Of a stretch of 64,000 nucleotides of DNA, positions 15,302 through 22,253 are shown one piece after another. The translations under genes and the position numbers were made by a program. The first letter of the stretch is position 1. Each line of letters opens with the position of its first letter. The notes under the pieces were generated by a model. That model worked only from the letters and a program-made list of their open reading frames with translations. It searched no databases and was not told where the DNA came from. Source of the DNA: a virus; the IMG/VR virus record IMGVR_UViG_3300045976_000031, positions 1 through 64,000 of that record; one strand, 5' to 3'.

Positions 15302-15709
15302 ATGGCAACGAAGAAAACCGCAGCACCGAAGGCATCCCCGGCATCCACCAAACTCGCCGACAAGGTGTTCGGCATGTCGCCGCGCCGCCCGGCCGCAGCG
15401 AAGGCCGTGAAAGCCGGCCAGGACCCCGCCACCGCGAAAGCGCAGGCCATCGCGAAGGATGCCGCCAAGAAGCCGGCAGCGAAGCGCAGCGCGCCCGCGA
15501 AGGCCGAGGCCGTGACGCTGACCGGATCGAAAGACGGCATCCCCACGCACGTCGTGAAGAACCTGAAGGGTCTGCGCGAGGCGATGGACAAGCACCCGAA
15601 GGCAACAGGCTACAGCACCGACCGCAAGTTCGGCATCGACATCGTGAACCTGCACAACACGCGCGGTCGCGTCGTCGCTGAGATCAAGCTGATCTCGAAG
15701 GCCAAGTAA
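15302..15709 (+). CDS. Lysine/alanine-rich, histone-like N-terminus protein
   Basis: 135 aa, with GAAGGAAAC upstream. Residues 1-80 are a repetitive Lys/Ala/Pro tail (ATKKTAAPKASPAS onward) like histone H1-type or nucleoid-associated tails. Residues 80-135 form a small alpha/beta domain (THVVKNLKGLREAMDKHP). Probably binds DNA non-specifically (inference). Highly basic, which contrasts with the acidic tails of its neighbours. Confidence 0.7.
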   Translation: MATKKTAAPKASPASTKLADKVFGMSPRRPAAAKAVKAGQDPATAKAQAIAKDAAKKPAAKRSAPAKAEAVTLTGSKDGIPTHVVKNLKGLREAMDKHPKATGYSTDRKFGIDIVNLHNTRGRVVAEIKLISKAK

Positions 15710-15757
15710 TCCCGTCAACCCGGCCGGCCGCTGCGCCGGCCAACTAGGAGAATCCGC

Positions 15758-16027
15758 ATGACCCCCTTCCTGAAAATGATCGGCGCTGTTCTCGCGGTGT
15801 GGCTCGGCCTCTTCCTGGTCGTCATGGGCGCGGCGACAACCGGCCTCGCCGTAGTCCTCATCACCCTGACTGTCGGCGTCGTGTGCCTCGTCGGCGGCAT
15901 CTGGCTCGCGCTGTACCTGCTGAAGCGCGACGCCCATTTCAACCTGCACCTGCCACTGATCGCCCTGGTCGTGTTCGGCGGCGGTGCCGTAATCATCTAT
16001 GCGTACTCGCTGCTGCGAGCCGCGTAA
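15758..16027 (+). CDS. Three-helix membrane protein, 89 aa
   Basis: TAGGAGAATCC precedes the ATG. Three hydrophobic segments (about 5-27, 30-53, 64-86) separated by a short basic loop (LKRDAHFNLHL). No motif recognised. The location inside a rightward early-type operon, far from the endolysin, argues against a holin. Confidence 0.65.
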   Translation: MTPFLKMIGAVLAVWLGLFLVVMGAATTGLAVVLITLTVGVVCLVGGIWLALYLLKRDAHFNLHLPLIALVVFGGGAVIIYAYSLLRAA

Positions 16028-16039
16028 TCGGAGAATCAC

Positions 16040-16402
16040 ATGAGCACTACCAACGAAGTAACCGTCGTCGAGCGCATCACGCGCGGGCAGATGATGGGCG
16101 ACATCAACCCTGGCGGCAACGTCGTGCACGCGGCCTGGTTCGTGAAGACCCGCCTGCGCCAGCGCGGCGTGCCGGTGATCGGATCGCTCGGCATCATCGC
16201 GACCGAATGGGGCACGCTGACCATCGAGTTCGAGAAGGGCACGGACCCGGACCTCGGCCAGTACAGCGACGCGTGGGTCTACACCTGGACGGGCAAGCCG
16301 GTGCCGGCCGACATCGACCTCGTGCTGTATGCGCGCGAAGGCAAGGCGCTGGTGATGGACGAGCCGCTGGCCGCCCTGCTGACCGTCGACGAAGAACTGT
16401 GA
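16040..16402 (+). CDS. Paralogue A of tandem EWG/YTWTGKPVP proteins
   Basis: 120 aa. Shares with the next gene the pattern GVPVIGSLGIIATEWGTLTI ... YTWTGKPVP, indicating a recent tandem duplication. Family unknown; beta-rich by appearance. Ends VDEEL. Confidence 0.65.
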   Translation: MSTTNEVTVVERITRGQMMGDINPGGNVVHAAWFVKTRLRQRGVPVIGSLGIIATEWGTLTIEFEKGTDPDLGQYSDAWVYTWTGKPVPADIDLVLYAREGKALVMDEPLAALLTVDEEL

Positions 16403-16413
16403 AAGGAAATACC

Positions 16414-16809
16414 GTGTCAACCAATTTGCAAACCATTACCGCCACCTTCACCCGCGACCAGTTCTCGCGCTTGCCGAAGTCCGAGTTCGCCGGCAACGAC
16501 ACGAAGGCCGGCGAGATCATCGCGGCTGAACTGAAGCGCAAGGGTGTCCCGATCATCGGCCACATCGGCGTGCTCGCCGTCGAATGGGGCAAGCTGACCG
16601 TGGCGCACGAGGAAGGTCTGGACGGCGACGAATGGACCTACACCTGGACGGGCAAGCCGGTGCCGCCCGAATTCGTCACGAAGATGAACTCGCCGAACGG
16701 TGCGCTGGTGCTGGTCTATCCGCTGACGGCCCGCATCTTCGCTCACGAGAACAACCAGGCGATGATGGTCAAGGCGGCCACGGCCACCGCCGACGACGAC
16801 GAACTGTAA
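16414..16809 (+). CDS. Paralogue B of tandem EWG/YTWTGKPVP proteins
   Basis: 131 aa, GTG start with AAAGGAAAT upstream. Shares GVPIIGHIGVLAVEWGKLTV and YTWTGKPVP with paralogue A, but has a different N-terminus (FTRDQFSRLPKSEFAGND) and an extra C-terminal helix. Ends ADDDEL. Divergence of the flanks around a conserved core suggests specialised partners. Confidence 0.65.
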   Translation: MSTNLQTITATFTRDQFSRLPKSEFAGNDTKAGEIIAAELKRKGVPIIGHIGVLAVEWGKLTVAHEEGLDGDEWTYTWTGKPVPPEFVTKMNSPNGALVLVYPLTARIFAHENNQAMMVKAATATADDDEL

Positions 16810-16830
16810 TTCACACCACAAGGGGAAACC

Positions 16831-17283
16831 ATGTCAAACGAATCACCGAGCCTGCACGGCTTCACGATAGAGGACCTGGCCGCGATAGCTGACGGCCTGG
16901 AAGCCGGATACGAAAAGGGTGTGGACGTGGGCGGATCGCCGTTGGACGGCAGCGACACCAACATGATCGAGTCGACCACGGCGGCAGCGGCGCGCTTCAT
17001 CCGTGCGGCAATCGCCGATCCCGATGCGATCCGCCGCATGAGCATCGGCTGCGCGGCCCTGGACGACATCATCTCGCATTCGTGCAACCTGCAATCCGCG
17101 ATGGCGGCGCGCATCCGCCTGGCGGTCGCAGAGGACCGGGAACAGGTGAAGGCGGCCGGCATCGCGGGCGAAGAGTTCCACGGCCCGACCGACGACAACG
17201 AGTCGTACTGGAAGCGCGAAAGCCAGGTGCTCGACCGCATCATCTATCAGGCGCGCTTCGCACGAGGACACCAGACATCATGA
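16831..17283 (+). CDS. Helical hypothetical protein, 150 aa
   Basis: AAGGGGAAACC upstream. All-helical appearance (FTIEDLAAIADGLEAGYEKG; later MAARIRLAVAEDREQVKAAG). No family recognised. The stop overlaps the next start by four bases. Confidence 0.6.
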   Translation: MSNESPSLHGFTIEDLAAIADGLEAGYEKGVDVGGSPLDGSDTNMIESTTAAAARFIRAAIADPDAIRRMSIGCAALDDIISHSCNLQSAMAARIRLAVAEDREQVKAAGIAGEEFHGPTDDNESYWKRESQVLDRIIYQARFARGHQTS

Positions 17284-17657
17284 GCCTGCATCTCGAACAC
17301 ATCACACGCGCCGCGTTGCGCGCGCTCGGCGGCAGCGACGAGCAATACGCCTGGGACGGTAGCATCGGCGGCATCGTCGAGGTGAAGAATGGCGCGCCCA
17401 CCGGCATCTCGTTCGCACCGCTGCGCGATCCTGCCGACGCGTTCCAACTCGAAGCCCTGCTTCGCCTGGACGTGGTGTACGAGCGCGGTGAAAAGCACGT
17501 CCAGCTTGCGGTGCTTTGCCCGCTGAAGTCCGGCCAGATGAAGTACGTTTCGCTGCTGCCGGAAAGCGCGAGCAAAGAGATCGCCCTGGTCGAGCGCATG
17601 CGCGCGGTCACGCAGTTCGCGGCGCTGCTGGACAACCTGGACATCGCGGAGAACTGA
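17280..17657 (+). CDS. Hypothetical protein, 125 aa
   Basis: ATGA overlap with the preceding stop. Mixed alpha/beta with one notable strand-turn-strand (KHVQLAVLCPLKSGQMKYVS). The layout (short helix, central beta sheet, C-terminal helix) is shared by many small phage proteins. Function unknown. Confidence 0.6.
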   Translation: MSLHLEHITRAALRALGGSDEQYAWDGSIGGIVEVKNGAPTGISFAPLRDPADAFQLEALLRLDVVYERGEKHVQLAVLCPLKSGQMKYVSLLPESASKEIALVERMRAVTQFAALLDNLDIAEN

Positions 17658-17658
17658 C

Positions 17659-17952
17659 ATGCACTACCTCGAAAAACCGAAGCTGCGCGAGTGCGAATTG
17701 CGGCGCGAGGAAGTGCTGGAAGCCGAGGCCGGCGCTACCGCGTTTGTCGGCACCGCAATGGCAATGAAGATCGCAGGCGAAGAGGTGATCGTGACCGGCC
17801 GCAATATCGCCTCGCTGCTGATCGTGTTCAATTACGTTGAGGCGAAGCACGCGAAGGGGAACGCGAACGCGATGAAAACCCTGCGCACCGACGCCTGCCC
17901 CGAAGTAGCAATCATGTCGAAGAACAGCCTGACGTTCGACGACGAACTCTGA
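17659..17952 (+). CDS. Small protein with FDDEL C-terminus, 97 aa
   Basis: Starts one base after the previous stop. Central helix with an Ala/Met-rich surface (VGTAMAMKIAGEEVIV) and a hydrophobic segment (NIASLLIVFNYVEA). Ends SLTFDDEL, one of the shared acidic-Leu tails. Family not recognised. Confidence 0.6.
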   Translation: MHYLEKPKLRECELRREEVLEAEAGATAFVGTAMAMKIAGEEVIVTGRNIASLLIVFNYVEAKHAKGNANAMKTLRTDACPEVAIMSKNSLTFDDEL

Positions 17953-17969
17953 CCATCGAAAGGAAGATC

Positions 17970-18302
17970 ATGGCAACCGCAAACCAGGGCACGACGACCG
18001 CCCGCAAGACCACCGCCAGGCGCAACAAGCCAGGCCCGAAGCCGAAGGACCAGGCGAACGGCGACGCCGCAGCGCCGGCCGTGCCGAAGCCGCCGCGTTT
18101 CAAGTACGACCTGAAGGGAAGCGTGACCATCGCGGCCAGCGGAGAACAGGGCACCGTGCGCGCCCGCGCAGAGTGGGCCACCGGGAACGTCAGCTACTTC
18201 GTCGCCTACACCTCGAAGGCCGGCGAGTACCGCGAAGCCTGGATCGACGAAGACCTGTTGGCGGCATTCGTCGACCGCCGCCGCAAGGCAGCACGCGCAT
18301 GA
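17970..18302 (+). CDS. Basic-tailed small protein, 110 aa
   Basis: GAAAGGAAGATC upstream. A Lys/Arg/Ala-rich N-terminal tail (TARKTTARRNKPGPKPK) precedes a beta-rich domain (about 45-95) and a basic C-terminus. The tail resembles those of DNA-binding accessory proteins. Likely nucleic-acid associated (inference). Confidence 0.6.
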   Translation: MATANQGTTTARKTTARRNKPGPKPKDQANGDAAAPAVPKPPRFKYDLKGSVTIAASGEQGTVRARAEWATGNVSYFVAYTSKAGEYREAWIDEDLLAAFVDRRRKAARA

Positions 18303-18541
18303 TGGACGCCGACCACCACCATATCGGCACGACCTTCACGGAGGCCGTGGCCGAGGCGTTGGAAGCGGTCGGCGACAAGACAGATCACCGCGTCACCGCG
18401 CGCGGCCTGTTCATCAAAGACCGCATCCATGTGTTCGAGCACGGCCACCTGGTCGAGATCGAGAACCCCCACCACCACGGCCAGAACCGCGCCACACTGG
18501 TCGACACGATCCGCCGCATGCGCAACCCTGCGATGCAATAA
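18299..18541 (+). CDS. His-rich small protein, 80 aa, last gene of rightward block
   Basis: Two adjacent ATG codons at 18299 and 18302; the first overlaps the previous stop. His clusters (DADHHHIG and NPHHHGQN) could bind metal. A helical and beta-strand core lies between. Immediately followed by the convergent terminator. Confidence 0.6.
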   Translation: MMDADHHHIGTTFTEAVAEALEAVGDKTDHRVTARGLFIKDRIHVFEHGHLVEIENPHHHGQNRATLVDTIRRMRNPAMQ

Positions 18542-18573
18542 AAAAGGCCGGCTAGGGTTTCCCCCGGCCGGCC
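18541..18573 (-). terminator. Terminator at end of late leftward genes
   Basis: On the minus strand GGCCGGC/GCCGGCC (7-bp stem, 14-base loop) is followed by TTTTTTATT. The complement offers no T-run, so it mainly stops leftward late transcription coming from the spanin genes. The 105 bp to 18678 hold no gene, only a long-range GTGCGCC/GGCGCAC inverted repeat. Confidence 0.85.
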
Positions 18574-18678
18574 AGTTCACGAGTGCGCCTTCTCATCATG
18601 CAGCGGGACCGATTATACACGGCGCACAAGAGATAGTGTCACCTCCTTTCCCGTTGAACCTGTTCCCATCGTATCACC

Positions 18679-18921
18679 TCACCACCCGCAGAGCTTACGC
18701 CCGGTCAGATTATGTTCGAGAATCTGGCGCGCCGTGGCGTCGCTGATCTGGTCCACCTTCGAGATGTAGATCGGCTTTGCGGTCGCGCAGTAATCAGGCT
18801 GCGTTGCCGCTATCGCCTTTTGAACCGGCGTCGGTGCCGGCGTCGTCGTCCCGCATCCAGTCGCGACGAAGCTGGTCAGCAGCACCGCCATCAGGCAGCT
18901 TACGCGTGTCAGTTTCAGCAT
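18679..18921 (-). CDS. Outer-membrane spanin-like lipoprotein
   Basis: 80 aa starting at 18921 behind GGAG. A lipoprotein signal (LLTSFVATGC) places the lipidated residue at Cys23. The mature part has a Thr/Pro stretch, then a conserved-looking ISDATARQILEHN segment and a terminal Cys. About 128 bp overlap the inner-membrane spanin gene in another frame, the classic Rz/Rz1 arrangement. Role: with the inner spanin, disrupts the outer membrane at lysis. Confidence 0.75.
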   Translation of the reverse strand: MLKLTRVSCLMAVLLTSFVATGCGTTTPAPTPVQKAIAATQPDYCATAKPIYISKVDQISDATARQILEHNLTGRKLCGW

Positions 18922-19093
18922 CGTGAACTCCTTTCGCGCCGGCCGCAGAGCGCAGCGCCTCGTTGTAGTTGGCCTTCTTTTCAGCCGCCTTTTTCGCTGC
19001 GCGGCTTCCCCATGCGTAGGCACCGACCAGGACCAGAAGTACGGCCCATGCGGTGAGCGCCCACGACTTCAGTTTGTCGGCGAGGGGCAGCAT
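18794..19093 (-). CDS. Inner-membrane spanin-like protein (Rz type)
   Basis: 99 aa. One N-terminal transmembrane helix (AWAVLLVLVGAYAWG, about 13-28), then a basic helical stretch and a KLPDGGAADQLRRDW motif seen in phage Rz-like proteins. Its 3' end overlaps the lipoprotein gene. Shorter than lambda Rz (153 aa), so the periplasmic rod would be short. Directly follows the endolysin gene. Confidence 0.75.
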   Translation of the reverse strand: MLPLADKLKSWALTAWAVLLVLVGAYAWGSRAAKKAAEKKANYNEALRSAAGAKGVHDAETDTRKLPDGGAADQLRRDWMRDDDAGTDAGSKGDSGNAA

Positions 19094-19789
19094 TTAGGCC
19101 ACCACGCCGTGCTGGTGTTTCTTGATCTGCGAGTACGCGATCACGAGCGCGAAGCCGATGGTGATGACGCCGATGATGACGCTCACCCAATTGCCCGACG
19201 TGAGGTGTTCCTGCTGCGAGTTGAACGCGTTGACGATCTGCGGTGCCACGTCGGCGATCTGCGCGACGCCCACGGCAGCGGTGCCGGTTGCCGCCACGGT
19301 TTCCTTCGTGACCGGCACAGCGGCGACGACGGCGGCCGGCTGCACGACACCCGCGCGTTGCAGCGCTACGTCGATGGTCGAATCGTCGTACCAGGTGTTC
19401 GCGGTGGTCAGCGGGCCGCGTCCGTTCTCGTGGCGGATGATCGCTTCGACGATGGGGCGCAGGTGCGCGTACGTGTGCAGATCGAGAGTCTGCGTCAGGC
19501 CGAAGCCGGTGGCGCGCGCGACGCCTTCAGCGTACGCCTGGGTGTCGTTCTCGTTGTTCGGCGCCCACCGACCGATGATGCCGGTGATCGTGCGCAGGTT
19601 GTATTTGTCCTGGTAGTTGATGAGGATGACGGCCAGGGCGCGAATGCCCCATGACGCATCTTTGAATTGCGCGAAGCGCGGGTCGATGGGTTGCGGCTTC
19701 GGGTCGAGTCCCTGCCACTTGTCATTGCCCTTCTCGATGTTGCCGGGATTGTTGTTGCGAATTCCTCGCGGTTTGGCGTTCGTGCTCAT
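19094..19789 (-). CDS. Endolysin with C-terminal membrane segment
   Basis: 231 aa, started at the ATG at 19789 (GGAG upstream, ATGA overlap with the preceding gene). Residues 8-18 are RGIRNNNPGNI, and GIRALAVILINYQ then GRWAPNNENDT follow, the signature of phage peptidoglycan-degrading proteins of the NNNPGN type (glycosidase or transglycosylase). Unusually, residues about 200-222 form a transmembrane helix (VSVIIGVITIGFALVIAY) with a short His/Lys tail. It may tether the enzyme or help it reach the periplasm (inference). Confidence 0.75.
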   Translation of the reverse strand: MSTNAKPRGIRNNNPGNIEKGNDKWQGLDPKPQPIDPRFAQFKDASWGIRALAVILINYQDKYNLRTITGIIGRWAPNNENDTQAYAEGVARATGFGLTQTLDLHTYAHLRPIVEAIIRHENGRGPLTTANTWYDDSTIDVALQRAGVVQPAAVVAAVPVTKETVAATGTAAVGVAQIADVAPQIVNAFNSQQEHLTSGNWVSVIIGVITIGFALVIAYSQIKKHQHGVVA

Positions 19790-20202
19790 TGGTCTTTGCT
19801 CCATTCACGAAGTTGACGTTGCTGCTGCTGGGTGGGGCGCGGTGCGAAGATCAGTTGGTTCAACATGCCCTTGATCTCGCCGATGTCGGACTTCACGTCA
19901 GCGCGCAGCGATACGTTCGATGCAGCCTGGTCGACGCGAAGTGCGGCGATTGCGGCTTCGTTCTTTTCAAGACGCTGCTGCAAAACGGACACCGCAAAAT
20001 CCGTCGCCATCTGGCGCTTGTCGAGGTTGTAATACAGGCCGACACCACTGGCCGAGATGGTGATGACCAGCGTTGCGAGAGTAAGCAGTGTCGGGATGTT
20101 AAGGGTCAGGTCTACGCGCATACGTGGTGCCCGCCGATCAAGTCCGACAATGCGCTCGTCGGCTGCGGGCGATGCGGTCGTTTGTTCATTTGCCGATTCC
20201 AT
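19786..20202 (-). CDS. Holin-like membrane/coiled-coil protein
   Basis: 138 aa. A charged N-terminus, one transmembrane helix (residues about 36-58, LLTLATLVITISASGVGLYY), then a coiled coil (about 68-120, LQQRLEKNEAAIAAL). The layout and position directly upstream of the endolysin fit a holin or lysis-associated protein, but a single helix with a long cytoplasmic or periplasmic rod is not diagnostic. Confidence 0.55.
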   Translation of the reverse strand: MESANEQTTASPAADERIVGLDRRAPRMRVDLTLNIPTLLTLATLVITISASGVGLYYNLDKRQMATDFAVSVLQQRLEKNEAAIAALRVDQAASNVSLRADVKSDIGEIKGMLNQLIFAPRPTQQQQRQLREWSKDQ

Positions 20203-20234
20203 TTCTTATTCCTCATGTCGAGATAAAGGGCATG

Positions 20235-20274
20235 TTGAAAAAATAAAGCCGGGAGCGATTATACCCCCGGCTTT
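20235..20274 (-). terminator. Terminator between fibre genes and lysis cassette
   Basis: On the minus strand AAAGCCGGG/CCCGGCTTT (9-bp stem, 12-base loop) is followed by ATTTTTTC. The loop contains TATAAT, so it may also serve as a -10 element for a separate lysis transcript. No good -35 is seen 17 bp upstream. Confidence 0.85.
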
Positions 20275-20276
20275 CC

Positions 20277-22244
20277 TCACGACATCGAAACAGTGACAAT
20301 CGGTCTAGGACCTGTTCGTCTCGGAATTCCGACAAGTGAAGGGTCGATCAACAGTGCGAATTCGACCACCGATGCCACCGCGATCTCGGACATACCGAAG
20401 TTCCCTTGCAGCGACGGGTCACGGACGGCCACCGCAGCCCCTACAAGCGACGATTGAACTGCGGACGCTGGGATCATAGGGTTCGGGAACTGCGCGTCTC
20501 CTACGGCCGCAGATTCGGCCACGCTGGCGGCCTGCACGACGGACTGCGGGATCATCGAGTTCGGGAACGTCGAGTCGCCGAGCGCCACCGATTCGACCAG
20601 GCCGGCCACCTCGGCGTCAGACTGCGACACCTCGGCACCAGGGAACGTGTCGCGGACCACCGCACCCTCGAACACCTCGAACGTCCTGATCTCGGACGTG
20701 GGCACGGTCGGGTCGATCCAGCCCTGGTTGTCGCCGACCACGACATCGGCGGCCACCTGGATCGCGGTGACAGCGGACATCGGCCCCCAATCGGTATCGC
20801 GGATCACCACCTCGGCCGCGACCTGGCCGACGTAGGTTTCCGGGATCACTGGCGGCGGTTCGTCCGGTGCCGGGAACGTGCTGTCGCCGGCCACGACGTG
20901 CTCGACCAGGTTGAACACGTAACGCGACTCGCGGCTGATCGTGCCCGGCGATGTCGTCTCGCGATGCAGCAGCGCCATCATCGTGAGCGTGGCCGCATGC
21001 CGGCCGATGGCAGGGTCGATCACTTCCCACGGCTTCGGCGTCGTGCGGCCGAGCGTGAACGTCAGTTGCATCTGCATCGCGTACAACGGCGAGCGGCGTT
21101 TGACCGACGAGTCGAGGCGCTGCATGACGACTTGCTCTTGCAGCGTGCGAGAGTGCCGGCCTTGTGCGTAAGCCGGCGCGTACGTCTCGCGGTGCAGGAC
21201 CGCCAGTTCGACCGACGTGGACACGCGGGTCGTCGAGCGGTTCGTCACAGCGTCGCGCGGCGTCACGGTCTGCTGCACGAACGCGGCCACCAGGTCGTCG
21301 CCGTGCGGCGGTGCGATGTCGCGGAGACGTACCGCCTGCTGCACGAACGTCACCACGTTCTCACCACTGTTCGGTGGAACCACATCGCGGCGCTGCACGA
21401 CCATCTCGGTCAGGATGGCGTTGTCGATGGGTGAATGCGGTGCGCCTCGGCCGCTGGCCTGGATGACCTGTTCGACGAGAGTGAACGCGTCAGCCTTGGT
21501 GGTGATGACGACGACCTGGTGCGCGCGTGTAGCGATGAACTGCTGCACGAGCGTGGCCGCCGTGATCGTGGTGCGCGCCTGGTCGGGGCGGATCGAATCG
21601 CGGTGCTGGACAACCTGCTGCCGCTGGCCGGTGATACGAATCTCGGACACCGCGACGTACGCGATGCCGCGCGACTGGACCACGAGTTCGCGGTAGGTGC
21701 CGACGTAGTTGTTGCTCTTGACTGTCGGCGCGCCAGGCGTGATGCGACGCGAGATCACCTGCATGTTCAGCGTGGCGGCGAAGTCCGTGCTGCGCGCCCA
21801 CGGTCGGACAGTGGACAGCACGACTTGCTCGCGGTACGTCGCCACGTCGCGCGCGGAATGCACGGTCGACGGCAGCGCCATCGCAGGTCGCTTCTGGATC
21901 GCGGTCTGTCGATAGTTCCTGATAACGCGCTGCACAGACAGGTATTCGTTCTGCGAACTGTACAGAACTTCGCGTGATGCGTGAATGGCGCGGAATGGCG
22001 GTTCCTTGAACAGCACTTCACGCACCACGCTCGCCACGTCAGCGTAGATGTTCTGGCCGACCTTATCGCCGGTAAGGACATCGCGGCTGACATGCTGCAC
22101 GTCCGCATACCAGTCCCGCCCGACACGAGTGCCGGACAGGATTTCGCGCGTGACCCCGCCACCAACGTCTGCCACGAAGTCGAGCGCCGGCCGTTCGCTG
22201 GTCAGCGTTTCGCGTGTTACGGGAGTTACGTTAGTTTGAGCCAC
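20277..22244 (-). CDS. Long repeat-built structural protein (tail-associated)
   Basis: 655 aa made almost entirely of degenerate units of about 22-35 residues: V-QQ-V-RD-x-P patterns (FVQQAVRLRDIAPPHGD, FVQQTVTPRDAVTNR) and TREILSG/SRDVLTG/VREVLFK at the N-terminus, AVAVRD/VALGDSTFPN at the C-terminus. No known domain. Last gene before the lysis terminator, after the fibre genes, so probably a fibrous virion or adsorption component (inference). Confidence 0.6.
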   Translation of the reverse strand: MAQTNVTPVTRETLTSERPALDFVADVGGGVTREILSGTRVGRDWYADVQHVSRDVLTGDKVGQNIYADVASVVREVLFKEPPFRAIHASREVLYSSQNEYLSVQRVIRNYRQTAIQKRPAMALPSTVHSARDVATYREQVVLSTVRPWARSTDFAATLNMQVISRRITPGAPTVKSNNYVGTYRELVVQSRGIAYVAVSEIRITGQRQQVVQHRDSIRPDQARTTITAATLVQQFIATRAHQVVVITTKADAFTLVEQVIQASGRGAPHSPIDNAILTEMVVQRRDVVPPNSGENVVTFVQQAVRLRDIAPPHGDDLVAAFVQQTVTPRDAVTNRSTTRVSTSVELAVLHRETYAPAYAQGRHSRTLQEQVVMQRLDSSVKRRSPLYAMQMQLTFTLGRTTPKPWEVIDPAIGRHAATLTMMALLHRETTSPGTISRESRYVFNLVEHVVAGDSTFPAPDEPPPVIPETYVGQVAAEVVIRDTDWGPMSAVTAIQVAADVVVGDNQGWIDPTVPTSEIRTFEVFEGAVVRDTFPGAEVSQSDAEVAGLVESVALGDSTFPNSMIPQSVVQAASVAESAAVGDAQFPNPMIPASAVQSSLVGAAVAVRDPSLQGNFGMSEIAVASVVEFALLIDPSLVGIPRRTGPRPIVTVSMS

Positions 22245-22253
22245 GGTTCACCA

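Noticed and set aside
15758-16027. Holin
   Set aside because: Three helices would fit, but it sits in an early-type operon far from the lysis genes.
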